This document shows positions 1 to 8,649 of a stretch of 64,000 nt of DNA, piece by piece. Origin of the DNA: CAZUCE01 sp964619265 (lineage in GTDB: Bacteria > Planctomycetota > UBA1135 > GCA-002686595); NCBI GenBank assembly GCA_964619265.1, contig CAZUCE010000011.1:1-64000 (forward strand). The letters are read 5' to 3'. The first letter of the stretch is position 1. Every line of letters starts with the position of its first letter. A program made the translations under genes and the position numbers. The notes beneath the pieces were generated by a model. That model was given only the letters and a program-made list of their open reading frames with translations, searched no databases and was not told the DNA's origin.

Positions 1-14
1 CCCGTACCCGCCCC

Positions 15-1136
15 TTGAAGATCGGCGTCCCCACCGAGATCAAGCCCCAGGAAAACCGCATTGCACTGACCCCCGCCGGGGCCGTCGAACTCGTCCAAGA
101 AGGACATGAGGTCTTCGTCCAACGGGGAGGTGGCCAAGGCAGCGGCTTCGATGACTCCGCCTACGAGGCCGCCGGTGCGAAGATCCTTGGCACCGCCGAT
201 GAAGTCTTCGGTGCCGCAGACTTGATCGTGAAGGTCAAAGAGCCGCTCCGCGAAGAGTGGGCGCGCATGCGCAAGGGCCAAACGGTCTTCACCTATTTTC
301 ACCTAGCCGCGGATCGCGAACTCACCGAGGGAATCCTTGCCACCGGTTCCCATTGCTTCGCCTATGAGACCCTGGAGGTTGGGCGGACGTTGCCGCTGCT
401 TACGCCGATGAGCGAGGTGGCCGGCCGGATGTCGATCCAGGCTGGCGCGACCTTCCTCCAGCGCGCCAACGGAGGCTCCGGTGTGCTGCTCGGCGGAGTT
501 CCCGGAACCCGGCGTGCCGAAGTGCTCATCATCGGAGGCGGTGTGGTTGGAATCAACGCCGCGCGCATGGCCTGCGGGCTGGGGGCCAACGTCACGATCC
601 TCGACCGCAATCTCGATCGGTTGCGCTACCTGGATGAGGTCATGCCGGCCAATTGCCGGACGCTGTATTCCTCGCGCCACGCGATCCTCGAAGCCCTCCC
701 CACAGTCGATCTTTTGGTTGGCGCCGTGCTGATTCCTGGCGCCGCCGCCCCGAAACTGGTCCGCAAAGACGATCTGGAACGAATTCCTGATGGGTCGGTC
801 CTTGTCGATGTCGCCGTCGACCAAGGCGGTTGCGTGGAGACCTGTCGTCCGACTACCCACGGAGAGCCCACATTCGAAGTTTCCGGGGTCGTCCATTACT
901 GCGTAGCGAACATGCCGGGCGCTGTCCCGCGCACCTCGACACCTGCGCTGACCAACGCGACCCTCGAGTGGACCCGCCGACTGGCGAATCTGGGTGCTGA
1001 GGAGGCGGTCCGCAGCAGCGAGGCGCTTCGCACGGCTGCCAACTCCATCGGTGGGCAGCTCACCTGCCCGGCGGTCGGGGAGGCCTTTGGAATGCCCACG
1101 ATCGATCCGGTCGAGGCCTTCGGGCGCAACCGCTAG
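15..1136 (+). CDS. ald: alanine dehydrogenase
   Basis: Catalyses NAD-dependent interconversion of L-alanine with pyruvate and ammonia in the cytoplasm. The 373 residues are full length for the family. Seen: the opening MKIGVPTEIKPQENR with the substrate-binding-type Arg15, VKVKEP with Lys75, YFHLAAD with His96, a Rossmann glycine cluster IGGGVVG near residues 170-180 followed by an acidic residue (ILDRN), and MPGAVPRTST near 300. These match the family's catalytic Lys/His pair and NAD site. The start is TTG at 15, only 14 bases from the window edge, so its promoter is not visible. uppP begins at the very next base after the TAG stop, so the two are probably co-transcribed. Confidence 0.97.
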   Translation: MKIGVPTEIKPQENRIALTPAGAVELVQEGHEVFVQRGGGQGSGFDDSAYEAAGAKILGTADEVFGAADLIVKVKEPLREEWARMRKGQTVFTYFHLAADRELTEGILATGSHCFAYETLEVGRTLPLLTPMSEVAGRMSIQAGATFLQRANGGSGVLLGGVPGTRRAEVLIIGGGVVGINAARMACGLGANVTILDRNLDRLRYLDEVMPANCRTLYSSRHAILEALPTVDLLVGAVLIPGAAAPKLVRKDDLERIPDGSVLVDVAVDQGGCVETCRPTTHGEPTFEVSGVVHYCVANMPGAVPRTSTPALTNATLEWTRRLANLGAEEAVRSSEALRTAANSIGGQLTCPAVGEAFGMPTIDPVEAFGRNR

Positions 1137-2000
1137 ATGACGGCTCTCAGCGCAGCTACCTTCGCTTGCCTGGAGTCCCACGAAGCTTCCCCGGAAATCG
1201 GGGAGGTTGCGATCCTGGCCGTCCTGCAAGGCTTGACCGAATTCCTTCCGGTCAGCTCTTCCGGGCACCTCACACTGGGCCGCGCCATTTTCGGGGTGGA
1301 GGGCATTGAGGGTGCGTTGCTAACCGTCGCGCTGCACGTTGGAACTTTGGTAGCTGTCCTCGCCGTCTACGGCCGCGACCTGATCGGCGTGCTCCGGCGC
1401 GCGATCGCGGGCAACCCCCGCGACCTGGGCCTAATCCTGCTGGGCAGCGTCCCTGCGGCGACGATTGGCCTTGCCTTTGGGGAGTTTTTCGAACGGACTT
1501 TTGAGAGCCCGAACGTTGCAGCGATTTGCTTGCTGGTGACGGCTGTCTGGCTGGTCTTGGGCGATCGCGCCCGGGGACGTCAGAGAGCGGGAGCCAGCGC
1601 CGCAGGAACGGGGCTCGAAGGTCTTGGCGCCGGCCAAGCCCTGGCCATTGGCGTCGCCCAGGCCGTCGCCATCTTCCCGGGCATCTCCCGATCGGGCTCG
1701 ACGATTGCCACGGGCCTGCTGCTCGGATTGGAAACCAGCGTGGCCGCGCGCTTTTCGTTTCTGCTGAGCCTGCCGGCGGTCGGCGGAGCCGCCCTGCTCG
1801 AACTTGGCGATCTGGGAACCGTCGATCGCGAAACCGGGGTCGCAGTCCTTATTGGAATCGTGATCTCCGCCGTGGTTGGCGTCTTGGCTCTCAAGGGCCT
1901 ACTCCTGGCTCTCAAGCGCGGCGCCTTCGGGATCTTCGCGGCCTACTGCGCTGTACTCGGGCTGGCCTGGCTGGTCTTTGGGCCGTTCAGCCTGGCCTGA
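1137..2000 (+). CDS. uppP: undecaprenyl-diphosphatase UppP (BacA family)
   Basis: Integral membrane phosphatase that recycles undecaprenyl pyrophosphate to the monophosphate carrier used for peptidoglycan and surface polysaccharide assembly. Seen: 287 residues, many hydrophobic segments, the family motif QGLTEFLPVSSSGHL near residues 30-45 and the second conserved motif PGISRSGSTI near 180-190. Both are active-site signatures of the BacA/UppP family. The ATG at 1137 directly abuts the ald stop codon, which suggests one transcript. A terminator-like hairpin with five T follows about 130 bases after the stop. Identity is secure. The link to alanine metabolism is unclear beyond alanine being a peptidoglycan precursor. 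Confidence 0.96.
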   Translation: MTALSAATFACLESHEASPEIGEVAILAVLQGLTEFLPVSSSGHLTLGRAIFGVEGIEGALLTVALHVGTLVAVLAVYGRDLIGVLRRAIAGNPRDLGLILLGSVPAATIGLAFGEFFERTFESPNVAAICLLVTAVWLVLGDRARGRQRAGASAAGTGLEGLGAGQALAIGVAQAVAIFPGISRSGSTIATGLLLGLETSVAARFSFLLSLPAVGGAALLELGDLGTVDRETGVAVLIGIVISAVVGVLALKGLLLALKRGAFGIFAAYCAVLGLAWLVFGPFSLA

Positions 2001-2369
2001 CCCGCAGGGTTCGAGGAAGTCAGAGCCCCGGCCAGGACGAACTGGAGCGAGCAGCTAGCGGCTGAGCTGCTTGGCCCAGGCGGGCTAGGCAAGCGGGCAG
2101 GGACCTGAGCCAGGGTCCCGTTTCGCGTCCGGAGGGGCTCCGTTTTTGGCAGAGGAGCGCAAGAAGGGGGGGGGAACCCTCAGGCGAGGCCTGCGCTCCT
2201 CTTCGAGACCAGCTCGGGTGCAGAGGTCGCGGGCGGGGAGGTGCACACCTTGCAAGCGTTTGCGTGCCGGGTTTGGAAGGCGGAAGCCCCAGCGAGTCAT
2301 GGGCATTTGGAGTAAAATGGACTCCGCGTCCGGAGGTCCCCCCTTAAGCCTTCAGCCCCTTCCCTTTCA
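2001..2369. other. intergenic spacer with two hairpins and a G9 run
   Basis: The spacer holds a hairpin GGGACC/GGTCCC (2100-2105 with 2114-2119), a terminator-like hairpin (listed separately), a run of nine G at 2166-2174, and TAAAAT at 2313-2318. The last could be a -10 element about 52 bases before the sigma-factor start, but I see no good -35. No convincing coding sequence on either strand. Confidence 0.6.
2130..2147 (+). terminator. rho-independent-type terminator after uppP
   Basis: CGGAG (2130-2134) pairs with CTCCG (2138-2142) across a GGG loop and is followed by five T (2143-2147). The stem is short but GC-rich and the T run is immediate. It fits termination of the ald-uppP transcript. 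Confidence 0.5.
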
Positions 2370-2957
2370 TTGGATCCGTCCGATCTAACTCAGGAACTTC
2401 GTTGTTTCTTAGCCGGCGATCAAGAAGCCGCGGAACGTGTTTTTCCGTTGGTCTATCCGCGCCTCGTCGAAATCGCGGAGCGGCTTCTCCGGAGCCAATC
2501 CGGAGATCACACGCTGCCACCGGAGGCCCTGGTCCACGAGTCGTTTCTCAAGATCATCGGCGCGCGGGATCTGACGAAGCCCCGCGACCGGCAGCACTTC
2601 TTTAGCCTCTCGGCACTGGCCATGCGCCACGTACTCGTCGACTACGCACGGGCGCGTCAGCGGGGCAAGCGCCCCCCGGCTCACCGTCGCTTGCCCAATT
2701 CGGTGTTGGAGAGCTTCCTGGCCAAGCACGAGAAAATCGACTTGGTGGTCATGGATGAGTCCCTCGAGCAACTCGCCGTGGCAGATCCGATCGCGGTGGA
2801 GTTGGTCCAGCTTCGATTCTTCGCGGGCCTGGGAGCTGTCCTTGCGGCGGAAACTCTCTCATTGACGCGCGCCAAGGCTGACCGGCACTGGGCATTTGCC
2901 CAAGCCTTCTTGCGAAGCCGCATGGAACCCCCGTCCGCTCCGGCGCTCAGGCCCTGA
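2370..2957 (+). CDS. ECF-type RNA polymerase sigma factor
   Basis: Extracytoplasmic-function sigma-70 factor that would direct RNA polymerase to a dedicated promoter set. Seen: 195 residues, a region-2-like block (YPRLVEIAERLLR ... LPPEALVHESFLKI) and HFFSLSALAMRHVLVDYARARQRGKR, typical of the planctomycete ECF group that sits beside protein kinases. The C-terminal region-4 helix-turn-helix (VELVQLRFFAGLG onward) is recognisable but looser than usual. The start is TTG at 2370; no better in-frame start lies nearby. The kinase gene follows after 56 bases. Known: such pairs probably couple kinase sensing to sigma activity. Inferred: this sigma serves the adjacent kinase; its targets are unknown. 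Confidence 0.9.
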   Translation: MDPSDLTQELRCFLAGDQEAAERVFPLVYPRLVEIAERLLRSQSGDHTLPPEALVHESFLKIIGARDLTKPRDRQHFFSLSALAMRHVLVDYARARQRGKRPPAHRRLPNSVLESFLAKHEKIDLVVMDESLEQLAVADPIAVELVQLRFFAGLGAVLAAETLSLTRAKADRHWAFAQAFLRSRMEPPSAPALRP

Positions 2958-3013
2958 AGTCTTGCAGGCGCCTGCCCTTCGGCGCCCGGACCAGAAGTCC
3001 TACCGGTCAAGCC

Positions 3014-5248
3014 ATGAGTCTAAACTGGGACGAAATCCAACGACTCTTCCACGCGGCCTTGCCCTTGTCCGAGGAACAACGCGGTGAGCTGCTCCTCGGC
3101 GAGAAAGACCTCGAACCGGCGGAGGAAGTGGAGCTACGCAGGCTGCTTGACGCCTCGTCAGAGAACTTCCTGGAAGGCTTGAGCTTCGAGTCCACCCTGC
3201 TGGCCGCCCACCCCAAACTCGGCCGGTACGAGTTGATCGAGTCCCTGGGCACAGGCTCGATGGGAGTGGTCTTTCGCGCGAAGGACCCCGAACTGGACCG
3301 GGAAGTCGCCATCAAGGTTCTGCCGCTCTCCCTGACGCTTTCGAACCTGCAAATCCGCCGCTTCCGCGATGAATCCCAGGCGGCGGCTCGGCTGGTGCAT
3401 CCGGGGATCGTTCGCGTGTACGACTTTGGAGAACAGGGAGGGCAGCAGTACTTCTCGATGGACCTTCTGCCGGGCCCGACCTTGGCCCAGGAAGTCCGCG
3501 CCCTGCGCAAGGGTCTTCGCGGTCAGTTCCTTCCGGCGTTCGGTGAGTCGAATTACTTCAAAGCCGTAGCTCGATTGGCCAGCCAGGTAGCGCAAGCCTT
3601 GCACTACGCCCATTCGCACCACGTGGTGCACCGGGATGTAAAGCCAGCCAATCTGATTTTCAACGAAGCTGGCCAGCTGGTCCTGGTGGACTTTGGACTC
3701 GCCCGCCGAGACGACATCAGCTCGATCACCGGCGAGCGAGACGTGGTCGGGACTCCGCACTACATGAGCCCCGAACAGGCCGACCCAGCCCGTAGCGCTC
3801 CGCTTGATCACCGCACGGACCTGTACTCGATCGGGGTCGTCCTGTTTGAACTGCTGACCCTCTCAAAGCCGTTCGAGGGGGGCACAAGTCTCCAGGTGTT
3901 GAATCGCATTCGGACCGAAGTCCCTCCCAATCCACGCAAGCTTTCTCATTGCAAAGATATAGCCTGCAAGGTCCCTGAGGGCTTGGCGCGAATCTGCGAA
4001 CACGCGATTTCCAAACTGCCGGCTGAACGCCACCAAACCGGCAAGGAGCTCGCCGAGGATCTCAGGCGCTTCCTCACCGGGGAACCGGTCCGCGCCCGGC
4101 CAACCCCCCCGTTGACGCGAGCCGTACGCCGGGCTTGGAAGTATCGGAAGCTAGCGGGAGTCGCCGCGGGAGTTGCCGCGGTTCTAGTCATGCTAGGAAC
4201 GGTCTACGGCTTCATGGAAGCGCGTGTCGCAACCGCGGGCACCACTTCTCTCTCCCTCGTGGTCGGAAGTCAACAAGTCGAAAACGTTGAGATTCAGCGG
4301 ATTGATCCGCGCACCTCGAACACACAGAACAGCCTACTTCTGGGGGCTGGAGACCATCGAGCCGTGCGACTCAAACCCGGCCTTTACCGGGCCTTGATTC
4401 GGACCGAAGGCGGAAGCTACACGCTGACCCGGCAAGTTGAACTCTCCGATCAGCACCTGGAATGGGAACTGCCCCAGGGCTCTGGGCAAGACGAAATCAC
4501 CACCGAAATGGTGCGGATTGAAGGCGGGCGCTTTCCGGCAGCCTCCGCAGCCGAAACGTGGGGGGCGAGCGTTCGAAGCGATGTTGTTCTTGAGCCTTAC
4601 TGGCTCGACCGGCACGAAGTGACCAACGGGCAATTCCGGCGTTACGTGCAGGCCACCGGCGCAGACATTCCGTGGCTGTGGAAGGACCTGGACTGGCAAC
4701 AGGAGGGACTCCAAATGGCGGTCCCGAGCAACCGTGAGGTGAGCTTCGACGACCTGCCCGTGTTCGGCGTCAACTTCGTTCAAGCCCAGGGCTATGCCGA
4801 GTGGGCGGGCAAGCGCTTGCCAACCTTCTGGGAGCTCGAGTTCGCCGCTCGGGGAACAGCGTGGCGGGCCACCACCTCGGGAGCTCCGCTCATCGAGGGT
4901 CAGACCGGCGTTTTGTGGGGCACTGGATTCGATCTCTTTGACGATTCCACCTACTTGCCCGCGGCCTTGGAGGGACTGGCGCCTGCTGCCGACTTTCGGG
5001 GAGATCGAACCCCAGAGGGGATCGTCCACTTGCTGGGCAATGTCTCGGAATGGACCGAGAGCAGGCAAGCCCTCGACCAGTTCGGGAATGAGATCACCGT
5101 TCGCAGGCATGAAGTCCTGGTCTTTGGGTGCTCCTTCCTTTCCGATTACTTCGACCGGGAGTTGAACCCCTCGCTTGCGAACAAGGGCGACGTCTCCGAA
5201 CGAGAGGCGATGCCGCTCAAGGGCTTTCGGTGCGCCTATTCCGGGTGA
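3014..5248 (+). CDS. membrane Ser/Thr protein kinase with C-terminal FGE/SUMF1-like domain
   Basis: Predicted transmembrane signalling kinase, 744 residues. Seen in order: an N-terminal helical segment (1-65), a protein kinase domain (about 70-355) with GTGSMGVVF, VAIKVLP, HRDVKPAN at 206-213, DFG at 226-228 and MSPEQ, one transmembrane helix (about 379-400), then a formylglycine-generating-enzyme-like domain from about residue 496 (HEVTNGQFRRYV, AEWAGKRLPTFWELEFAARG, GNVSEWT, GFRCA). All kinase catalytic residues are present. The C-terminal domain lacks the spaced cysteine pair of catalytic FGE, so it is more likely an extracytoplasmic sensor or binding module than an enzyme. It probably works with the ECF sigma factor 56 bases upstream. 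Confidence 0.93.
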   Translation: MSLNWDEIQRLFHAALPLSEEQRGELLLGEKDLEPAEEVELRRLLDASSENFLEGLSFESTLLAAHPKLGRYELIESLGTGSMGVVFRAKDPELDREVAIKVLPLSLTLSNLQIRRFRDESQAAARLVHPGIVRVYDFGEQGGQQYFSMDLLPGPTLAQEVRALRKGLRGQFLPAFGESNYFKAVARLASQVAQALHYAHSHHVVHRDVKPANLIFNEAGQLVLVDFGLARRDDISSITGERDVVGTPHYMSPEQADPARSAPLDHRTDLYSIGVVLFELLTLSKPFEGGTSLQVLNRIRTEVPPNPRKLSHCKDIACKVPEGLARICEHAISKLPAERHQTGKELAEDLRRFLTGEPVRARPTPPLTRAVRRAWKYRKLAGVAAGVAAVLVMLGTVYGFMEARVATAGTTSLSLVVGSQQVENVEIQRIDPRTSNTQNSLLLGAGDHRAVRLKPGLYRALIRTEGGSYTLTRQVELSDQHLEWELPQGSGQDEITTEMVRIEGGRFPAASAAETWGASVRSDVVLEPYWLDRHEVTNGQFRRYVQATGADIPWLWKDLDWQQEGLQMAVPSNREVSFDDLPVFGVNFVQAQGYAEWAGKRLPTFWELEFAARGTAWRATTSGAPLIEGQTGVLWGTGFDLFDDSTYLPAALEGLAPAADFRGDRTPEGIVHLLGNVSEWTESRQALDQFGNEITVRRHEVLVFGCSFLSDYFDRELNPSLANKGDVSEREAMPLKGFRCAYSG

Positions 5249-5597
5249 GAAGCAGCTAGCTCGCAGGCTCTCGAGGCCCGCGGAATCAAAACCCCAGCAG
5301 GCCTGCGGGGTCGGCGGCCAGAACTCCAGGGCCAGGACCACCGAAAGTTCTAGGCGCGGCTCCCGCGGCCTCCGGCTGGCGGAGCTGGGTTGCAGGTCGC
5401 CCTTTGGCCTTCGCTGAACAAGTCGCTGCTCATAGCCTCCGCGGTGAAATCCTGCGGCGCTGGCACGCGGGCCTCGGCTGGGCCCGACTCCCCGAATCGG
5501 CCAGGCACCGAGCTCGGGCGAATCTGGGACTTTCGGGACACCGGGCCGCGGGGCCTCACGCGCTCATCCGCCCTGGGTGTGGCATGCTTGGCGGTCC
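5249..5597. other. intergenic spacer between kinase and gmd
   Basis: CCCC-A-GCA and TGC-GGGG (5292-5310) can form a 7-bp hairpin with a bulged A and a GGCC loop, but there is no T run, so it is at best a weak terminator. TGGCACG at 5461-5467 resembles half of a sigma-54 promoter but lacks the -12 half. Nothing coding seen. Confidence 0.5.
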
Positions 5598-6602
5598 ATG
5601 GCCATTGACAAGCAACGCGCCGAGTCCACCGCCGGGCGGCGCGCCCTGATCACCGGAATCACCGGGCAAGACGGCAGCTACCTGGCGGAGCTGCTCCTCG
5701 AGAAGGGCTACGAGGTCTACGGCGTCGTTCGGCGCTCAAGTACCGAGAAGTTCGAACGGATCGAGGGCATTCGGGATCGGCTGCACCTGATGCACGCGGA
5801 CCTGCTCGACCAATCCAGCTTGAATCGCGCGCTAGCAGAGGCCCAGCCCGATGAGGTCTACAACCTCGCGGCCCAGTCCTTTGTCCCGACCAGCTGGTCC
5901 GAACCGGTCCTGACCGCCCAGTTCACCGCCCTGGGCGTGACCCGCATCCTCGAGGCCCTGCGCCAGAGCGCACCCGAGGCACGCTTCTACCAAGCCTCCA
6001 GCTCGGAGATGTTCGGCCAGGTGCGCGAATCGCCGCAAACCGAGAAGACACCGTTCTACCCGCGTAGTCCCTACGGGGTCGCCAAGGTCTACGGCCACTG
6101 GATCACCGTCAACTACCGGGAGTCCTACAACCTGTATGCCTGCTCGGGAATCCTGTTCAATCACGAGTCCCCGCGGCGCGGCCCTGAGTTTGTCACGCGC
6201 AAGATCACCCTGGCGGCCGCCGCCATCAAGCTGGGCTTGCAGAAGGAGCTCAAGCTCGGCAACCTCGATGCCCGTCGTGACTGGGGCTATGCCGGCGACT
6301 ACGTCCGGGCGATGTGGCTGATGTTGCAGGCCGAGCAGCCTTCGGACTACGTGATCTCAACCGGTGAAACCCACACGGTGCGCGAATGCTGTCAGGTCGC
6401 GTTCGGCGCGATGGACCTGGACTGGGAGGCATTCGTCCAGGTCGATCCTGCCTTCCTCCGGCCGGCAGAGGTTGAGTTCTTGATGGGCGATGCAGCCTTG
6501 GCCGAACGCGAGCTGGGTTGGGAGCCTGAAGTGTCGTTCGACGAACTGATTCGGCAGATGGTCGAAGCGGATCGCGATTTGCTTCGGCATCAAAGCCGCT
6601 GA
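5598..6602 (+). CDS. gmd: GDP-mannose 4,6-dehydratase
   Basis: Converts GDP-D-mannose to GDP-4-keto-6-deoxymannose, the entry step to GDP-rhamnose, GDP-fucose and related sugars. Seen: 334 residues from ATG 5598, the nucleotide-binding motif TGITGQDGSYLAE, YGVVRRSS, NLAAQSFV, the catalytic-type serine block ASSSEMFG, Y-x3-K in SPYGVAKVYG, and the GDP-mannose signature NHESPRRG.EFVTRK. An in-frame GTG lies 21 bases upstream, but the dehydratase homology starts just after ATG 5598, so I prefer that. The reductase gene follows 8 bases later with a TTG start, making a two-gene unit. Its product probably feeds surface polysaccharide. Confidence 0.96.
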   Translation: MAIDKQRAESTAGRRALITGITGQDGSYLAELLLEKGYEVYGVVRRSSTEKFERIEGIRDRLHLMHADLLDQSSLNRALAEAQPDEVYNLAAQSFVPTSWSEPVLTAQFTALGVTRILEALRQSAPEARFYQASSSEMFGQVRESPQTEKTPFYPRSPYGVAKVYGHWITVNYRESYNLYACSGILFNHESPRRGPEFVTRKITLAAAAIKLGLQKELKLGNLDARRDWGYAGDYVRAMWLMLQAEQPSDYVISTGETHTVRECCQVAFGAMDLDWEAFVQVDPAFLRPAEVEFLMGDAALAERELGWEPEVSFDELIRQMVEADRDLLRHQSR

Positions 6603-6610
6603 ATCCGGCC

Positions 6611-7573
6611 TTGGCTCGCGGTGTGAATCAACCCGTTCCTGGGGGCCCGTGGGTCACCGGGGCCTCCGGCTTCGTCGGACGGCGGCTGTTTCGGCGCCTC
6701 CTGGATGCAGGCGAGCACCGCGCGGTCGCGCTTTCCGGCGTCCAGCCGGCCGAGTTCTCCGAACTCGGCGTCCGGCGCTGGCTCAAATTTCGGATCGGCG
6801 ATCTGACGCCGGAGCTCTTCCAAGAATTCCAGTCGCTGTCCGGGGAGACCCAAGCCGTCTATCACTTGGCCGGAATGGCCAATCCGCGACACTGCGAACA
6901 GCAGCCGAAGGACGCGCGCATCGCGAACGTGGAACATTCCGCGCGACTGTTTGCTTTTGCGGCCGAACACGGTTTTCCCGTGCTCTTCACGAGCACCGCG
7001 GGGGTTTACGAACCCTCGGCCGAGCCACACGGTGAAGCGAGCGCGCTTGGGCCAAAAGGGGTCTATGGACGCACCAAGCTGGAAGCCGAAGAAGCTGCGC
7101 ACGAAGCGGTCGCAAAGGGTGCGCGCATCGTGATCGCCCGAGCGTTCAATCACTCAGGGCCCGGCCAGTTCACCGACTACGCGTTGCCCGCCTTTGCATC
7201 CAAACTGGCCGCTGCCCGTGGGAGCGACGACCCGATCGAAGTTGGCAACCTGAGAGCGGTGCGAGACTTCCTGCACGTGGACGACGTGCTGGATGCCTAT
7301 CAGCTGCTCATCGCCGAGGGCCAAAGCGGTGGCGTCTACAACGTCTGCTCGGGCTTCGGCGTCTCGATGGGCGAGCTCTACGAGCGGATGGGAGCCCGGT
7401 TCGGCTTTTCTCCGGCCGAATTGGCTCAGCGCACGCGACCGGCCGCCGGGACGGCGCGACCGGGGGAGCCCGACGTACTGGTCGGCGATCCGGCGAAATT
7501 GGTGGCGCTGGGCTGGAGGCCGAAGCGCTCGCTGGACGAGCTCATCGACGACATCGCCCGGCCGCTGCTGTAA
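6611..7573 (+). CDS. NAD-dependent epimerase/dehydratase, probable GDP-4-keto-6-deoxy-mannose reductase
   Basis: Short-chain dehydrogenase-fold protein of 320 residues. Seen: the N-terminal nucleotide-binding TGASGFVGRRL, HLAGMANP, TSTAGVYE, the Y-x3-K catalytic pair in GVYGRTKLE, and RAFNHSGPGQ, a motif typical of Rmd-type GDP-4-dehydro-6-deoxymannose reductases. The position directly after gmd (8-base gap) supports a role in the second step of GDP-deoxyhexose synthesis, giving GDP-rhamnose or a related sugar. The start is TTG at 6611. The last 148 bases are covered antisense by the end of the convergent amidase gene. A different sugar-nucleotide specificity cannot be excluded. Confidence 0.88.
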   Translation: MARGVNQPVPGGPWVTGASGFVGRRLFRRLLDAGEHRAVALSGVQPAEFSELGVRRWLKFRIGDLTPELFQEFQSLSGETQAVYHLAGMANPRHCEQQPKDARIANVEHSARLFAFAAEHGFPVLFTSTAGVYEPSAEPHGEASALGPKGVYGRTKLEAEEAAHEAVAKGARIVIARAFNHSGPGQFTDYALPAFASKLAAARGSDDPIEVGNLRAVRDFLHVDDVLDAYQLLIAEGQSGGVYNVCSGFGVSMGELYERMGARFGFSPAELAQRTRPAAGTARPGEPDVLVGDPAKLVALGWRPKRSLDELIDDIARPLL

Positions 7574-8523
7574 TGAGCGATCCAAGGCGCTAGGTGCTGG
7601 CCAGGACAGGCCGTGGTCGTGAAGTGCGAGTGCCCGAAGACCTGGGAAGCTGGGATCCGGTAGCGACTCCGTAGGTCGTCGAGGAGGATAGCCAGAGCCC
7701 CCAAGGCCTTGGGGCTCGGGTGCTCGACTTCGAAGTGTCCGAGCAGGCAGACACCGACGTTGCCTTGGTTCTTTGAGTGGTCACCGGCGTGGGCTCCCTG
7801 ATACTCGAGGCGGCGGCCCTCATAGACGCGCCCATCTGGATCGATTAGGTAGTGGTAGCCAATGTCGCCCCACGCCCGTTCGTTCAAGTGCTGGTTTTGG
7901 ATCGTGCGCAGCACCGATGCGACGGTGTGAACGCTCGCTCCGCGCAGGCTGCCTGAGCTGTTGGCCGTGTGATGAACGGTGATGCGGCTCCAGTTCTGGG
8001 GCGTGCGCGTCATGCGCCTTGGCACCCCGGGCGCCGCGCCCCAGCGCGTTCGGCTGATCACTCCGGGGGGGCCGCCCGCGGCAAATCGCGCTTCTCCATC
8101 GGCCAATTGCTGGGCACGCGCGAGCCCCGCTTGGGCGCGAAGCAGGAGCTCGTCCCCGGCGCGCGGGTCGGTGAGCACCACTTCGAAGCCGGACCGCGCG
8201 GCGTCGAGCCGCGAAGAGACCGGTGCTGAAGCGGAGCGCGCTCGGTCGTCCTCGGCAAAGGTCAGGCGCCCTTCGGCGAGCTCAAGCTCGGCCGCCAGCA
8301 CCTGGTCGATTGGCGCCGTCCCAGAATTTGCCGAGAGCCAGCGTTCGATTTCCTCGAGCTTGGCCCAGGAAGCAGGCATGCCACCCCAGTCGGGCCCGGG
8401 ACTGTCCAGCGGCGGCAGCTGGGCCGCGCAGCCTGAGAGCAGGAGCGCCGCGATCCACGGGGCGACTCCCCCGGAAAGACGGAGGATCCCAGGGAGGCGG
8501 AAGGGCGGTCGAAGGCGGGCCAT
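7426..8523 (-). CDS. lipoprotein N-acetylmuramoyl-L-alanine amidase (PGRP/Amidase_2 fold)
   Basis: Predicted cell-wall hydrolase that cleaves the amide between N-acetylmuramic acid and the stem peptide. 365 residues from ATG 8523. Seen: a lipoprotein signal with lipobox LLSGC near residue 30, a helical spacer, then the amidase domain with VHHTAN, GYHYLIDPDGRVYEGR, NVGVCLLGHF, GHSHF and CPGQHL, which supply the expected zinc-ligand His, His and Cys. Upstream in-frame ATG codons would add a tail in front of the signal, so I reject them. Odd: after CPGQHLAPWI the frame runs about 45 residues further as a Ser/Gly/Pro/Ala-rich tail read from the opposite strand of the reductase gene. Confidence 0.9.
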   Translation of the reverse strand: MARLRPPFRLPGILRLSGGVAPWIAALLLSGCAAQLPPLDSPGPDWGGMPASWAKLEEIERWLSANSGTAPIDQVLAAELELAEGRLTFAEDDRARSASAPVSSRLDAARSGFEVVLTDPRAGDELLLRAQAGLARAQQLADGEARFAAGGPPGVISRTRWGAAPGVPRRMTRTPQNWSRITVHHTANSSGSLRGASVHTVASVLRTIQNQHLNERAWGDIGYHYLIDPDGRVYEGRRLEYQGAHAGDHSKNQGNVGVCLLGHFEVEHPSPKALGALAILLDDLRSRYRIPASQVFGHSHFTTTACPGQHLAPWIAHYSSGRAMSSMSSSSERFGLQPSATNFAGSPTSTSGSPGRAVPAAGRVR

Positions 8524-8649
8524 GGGCGGCACAGAAGAGGCGTTAGAGGGCAGGGCTCGGATAGAGTGCGTCGGAGGCCTCGCATCGCGGGCCGGCATGG
8601 CGTACCCGATCGGTCCGGGTGGCCGCAACGGCGCACGCCCGCCCTACCT

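Noticed and set aside
303..1268. 321-codon open frame antisense to ald
   Set aside because: Arg/Gly/Gln-rich product with no motif, mirrors the codon periodicity of a secure gene, and the GC-rich genome yields many such frames.
2166..2174. Run of nine G as a phase-variation switch
   Set aside because: It lies in a non-coding spacer, not in a gene or between promoter elements that I can identify.
5461..5476. Sigma-54 promoter candidate starting TGGCACG
   Set aside because: The -24 half matches, but no TTGC or GC lies at the required -12 distance.
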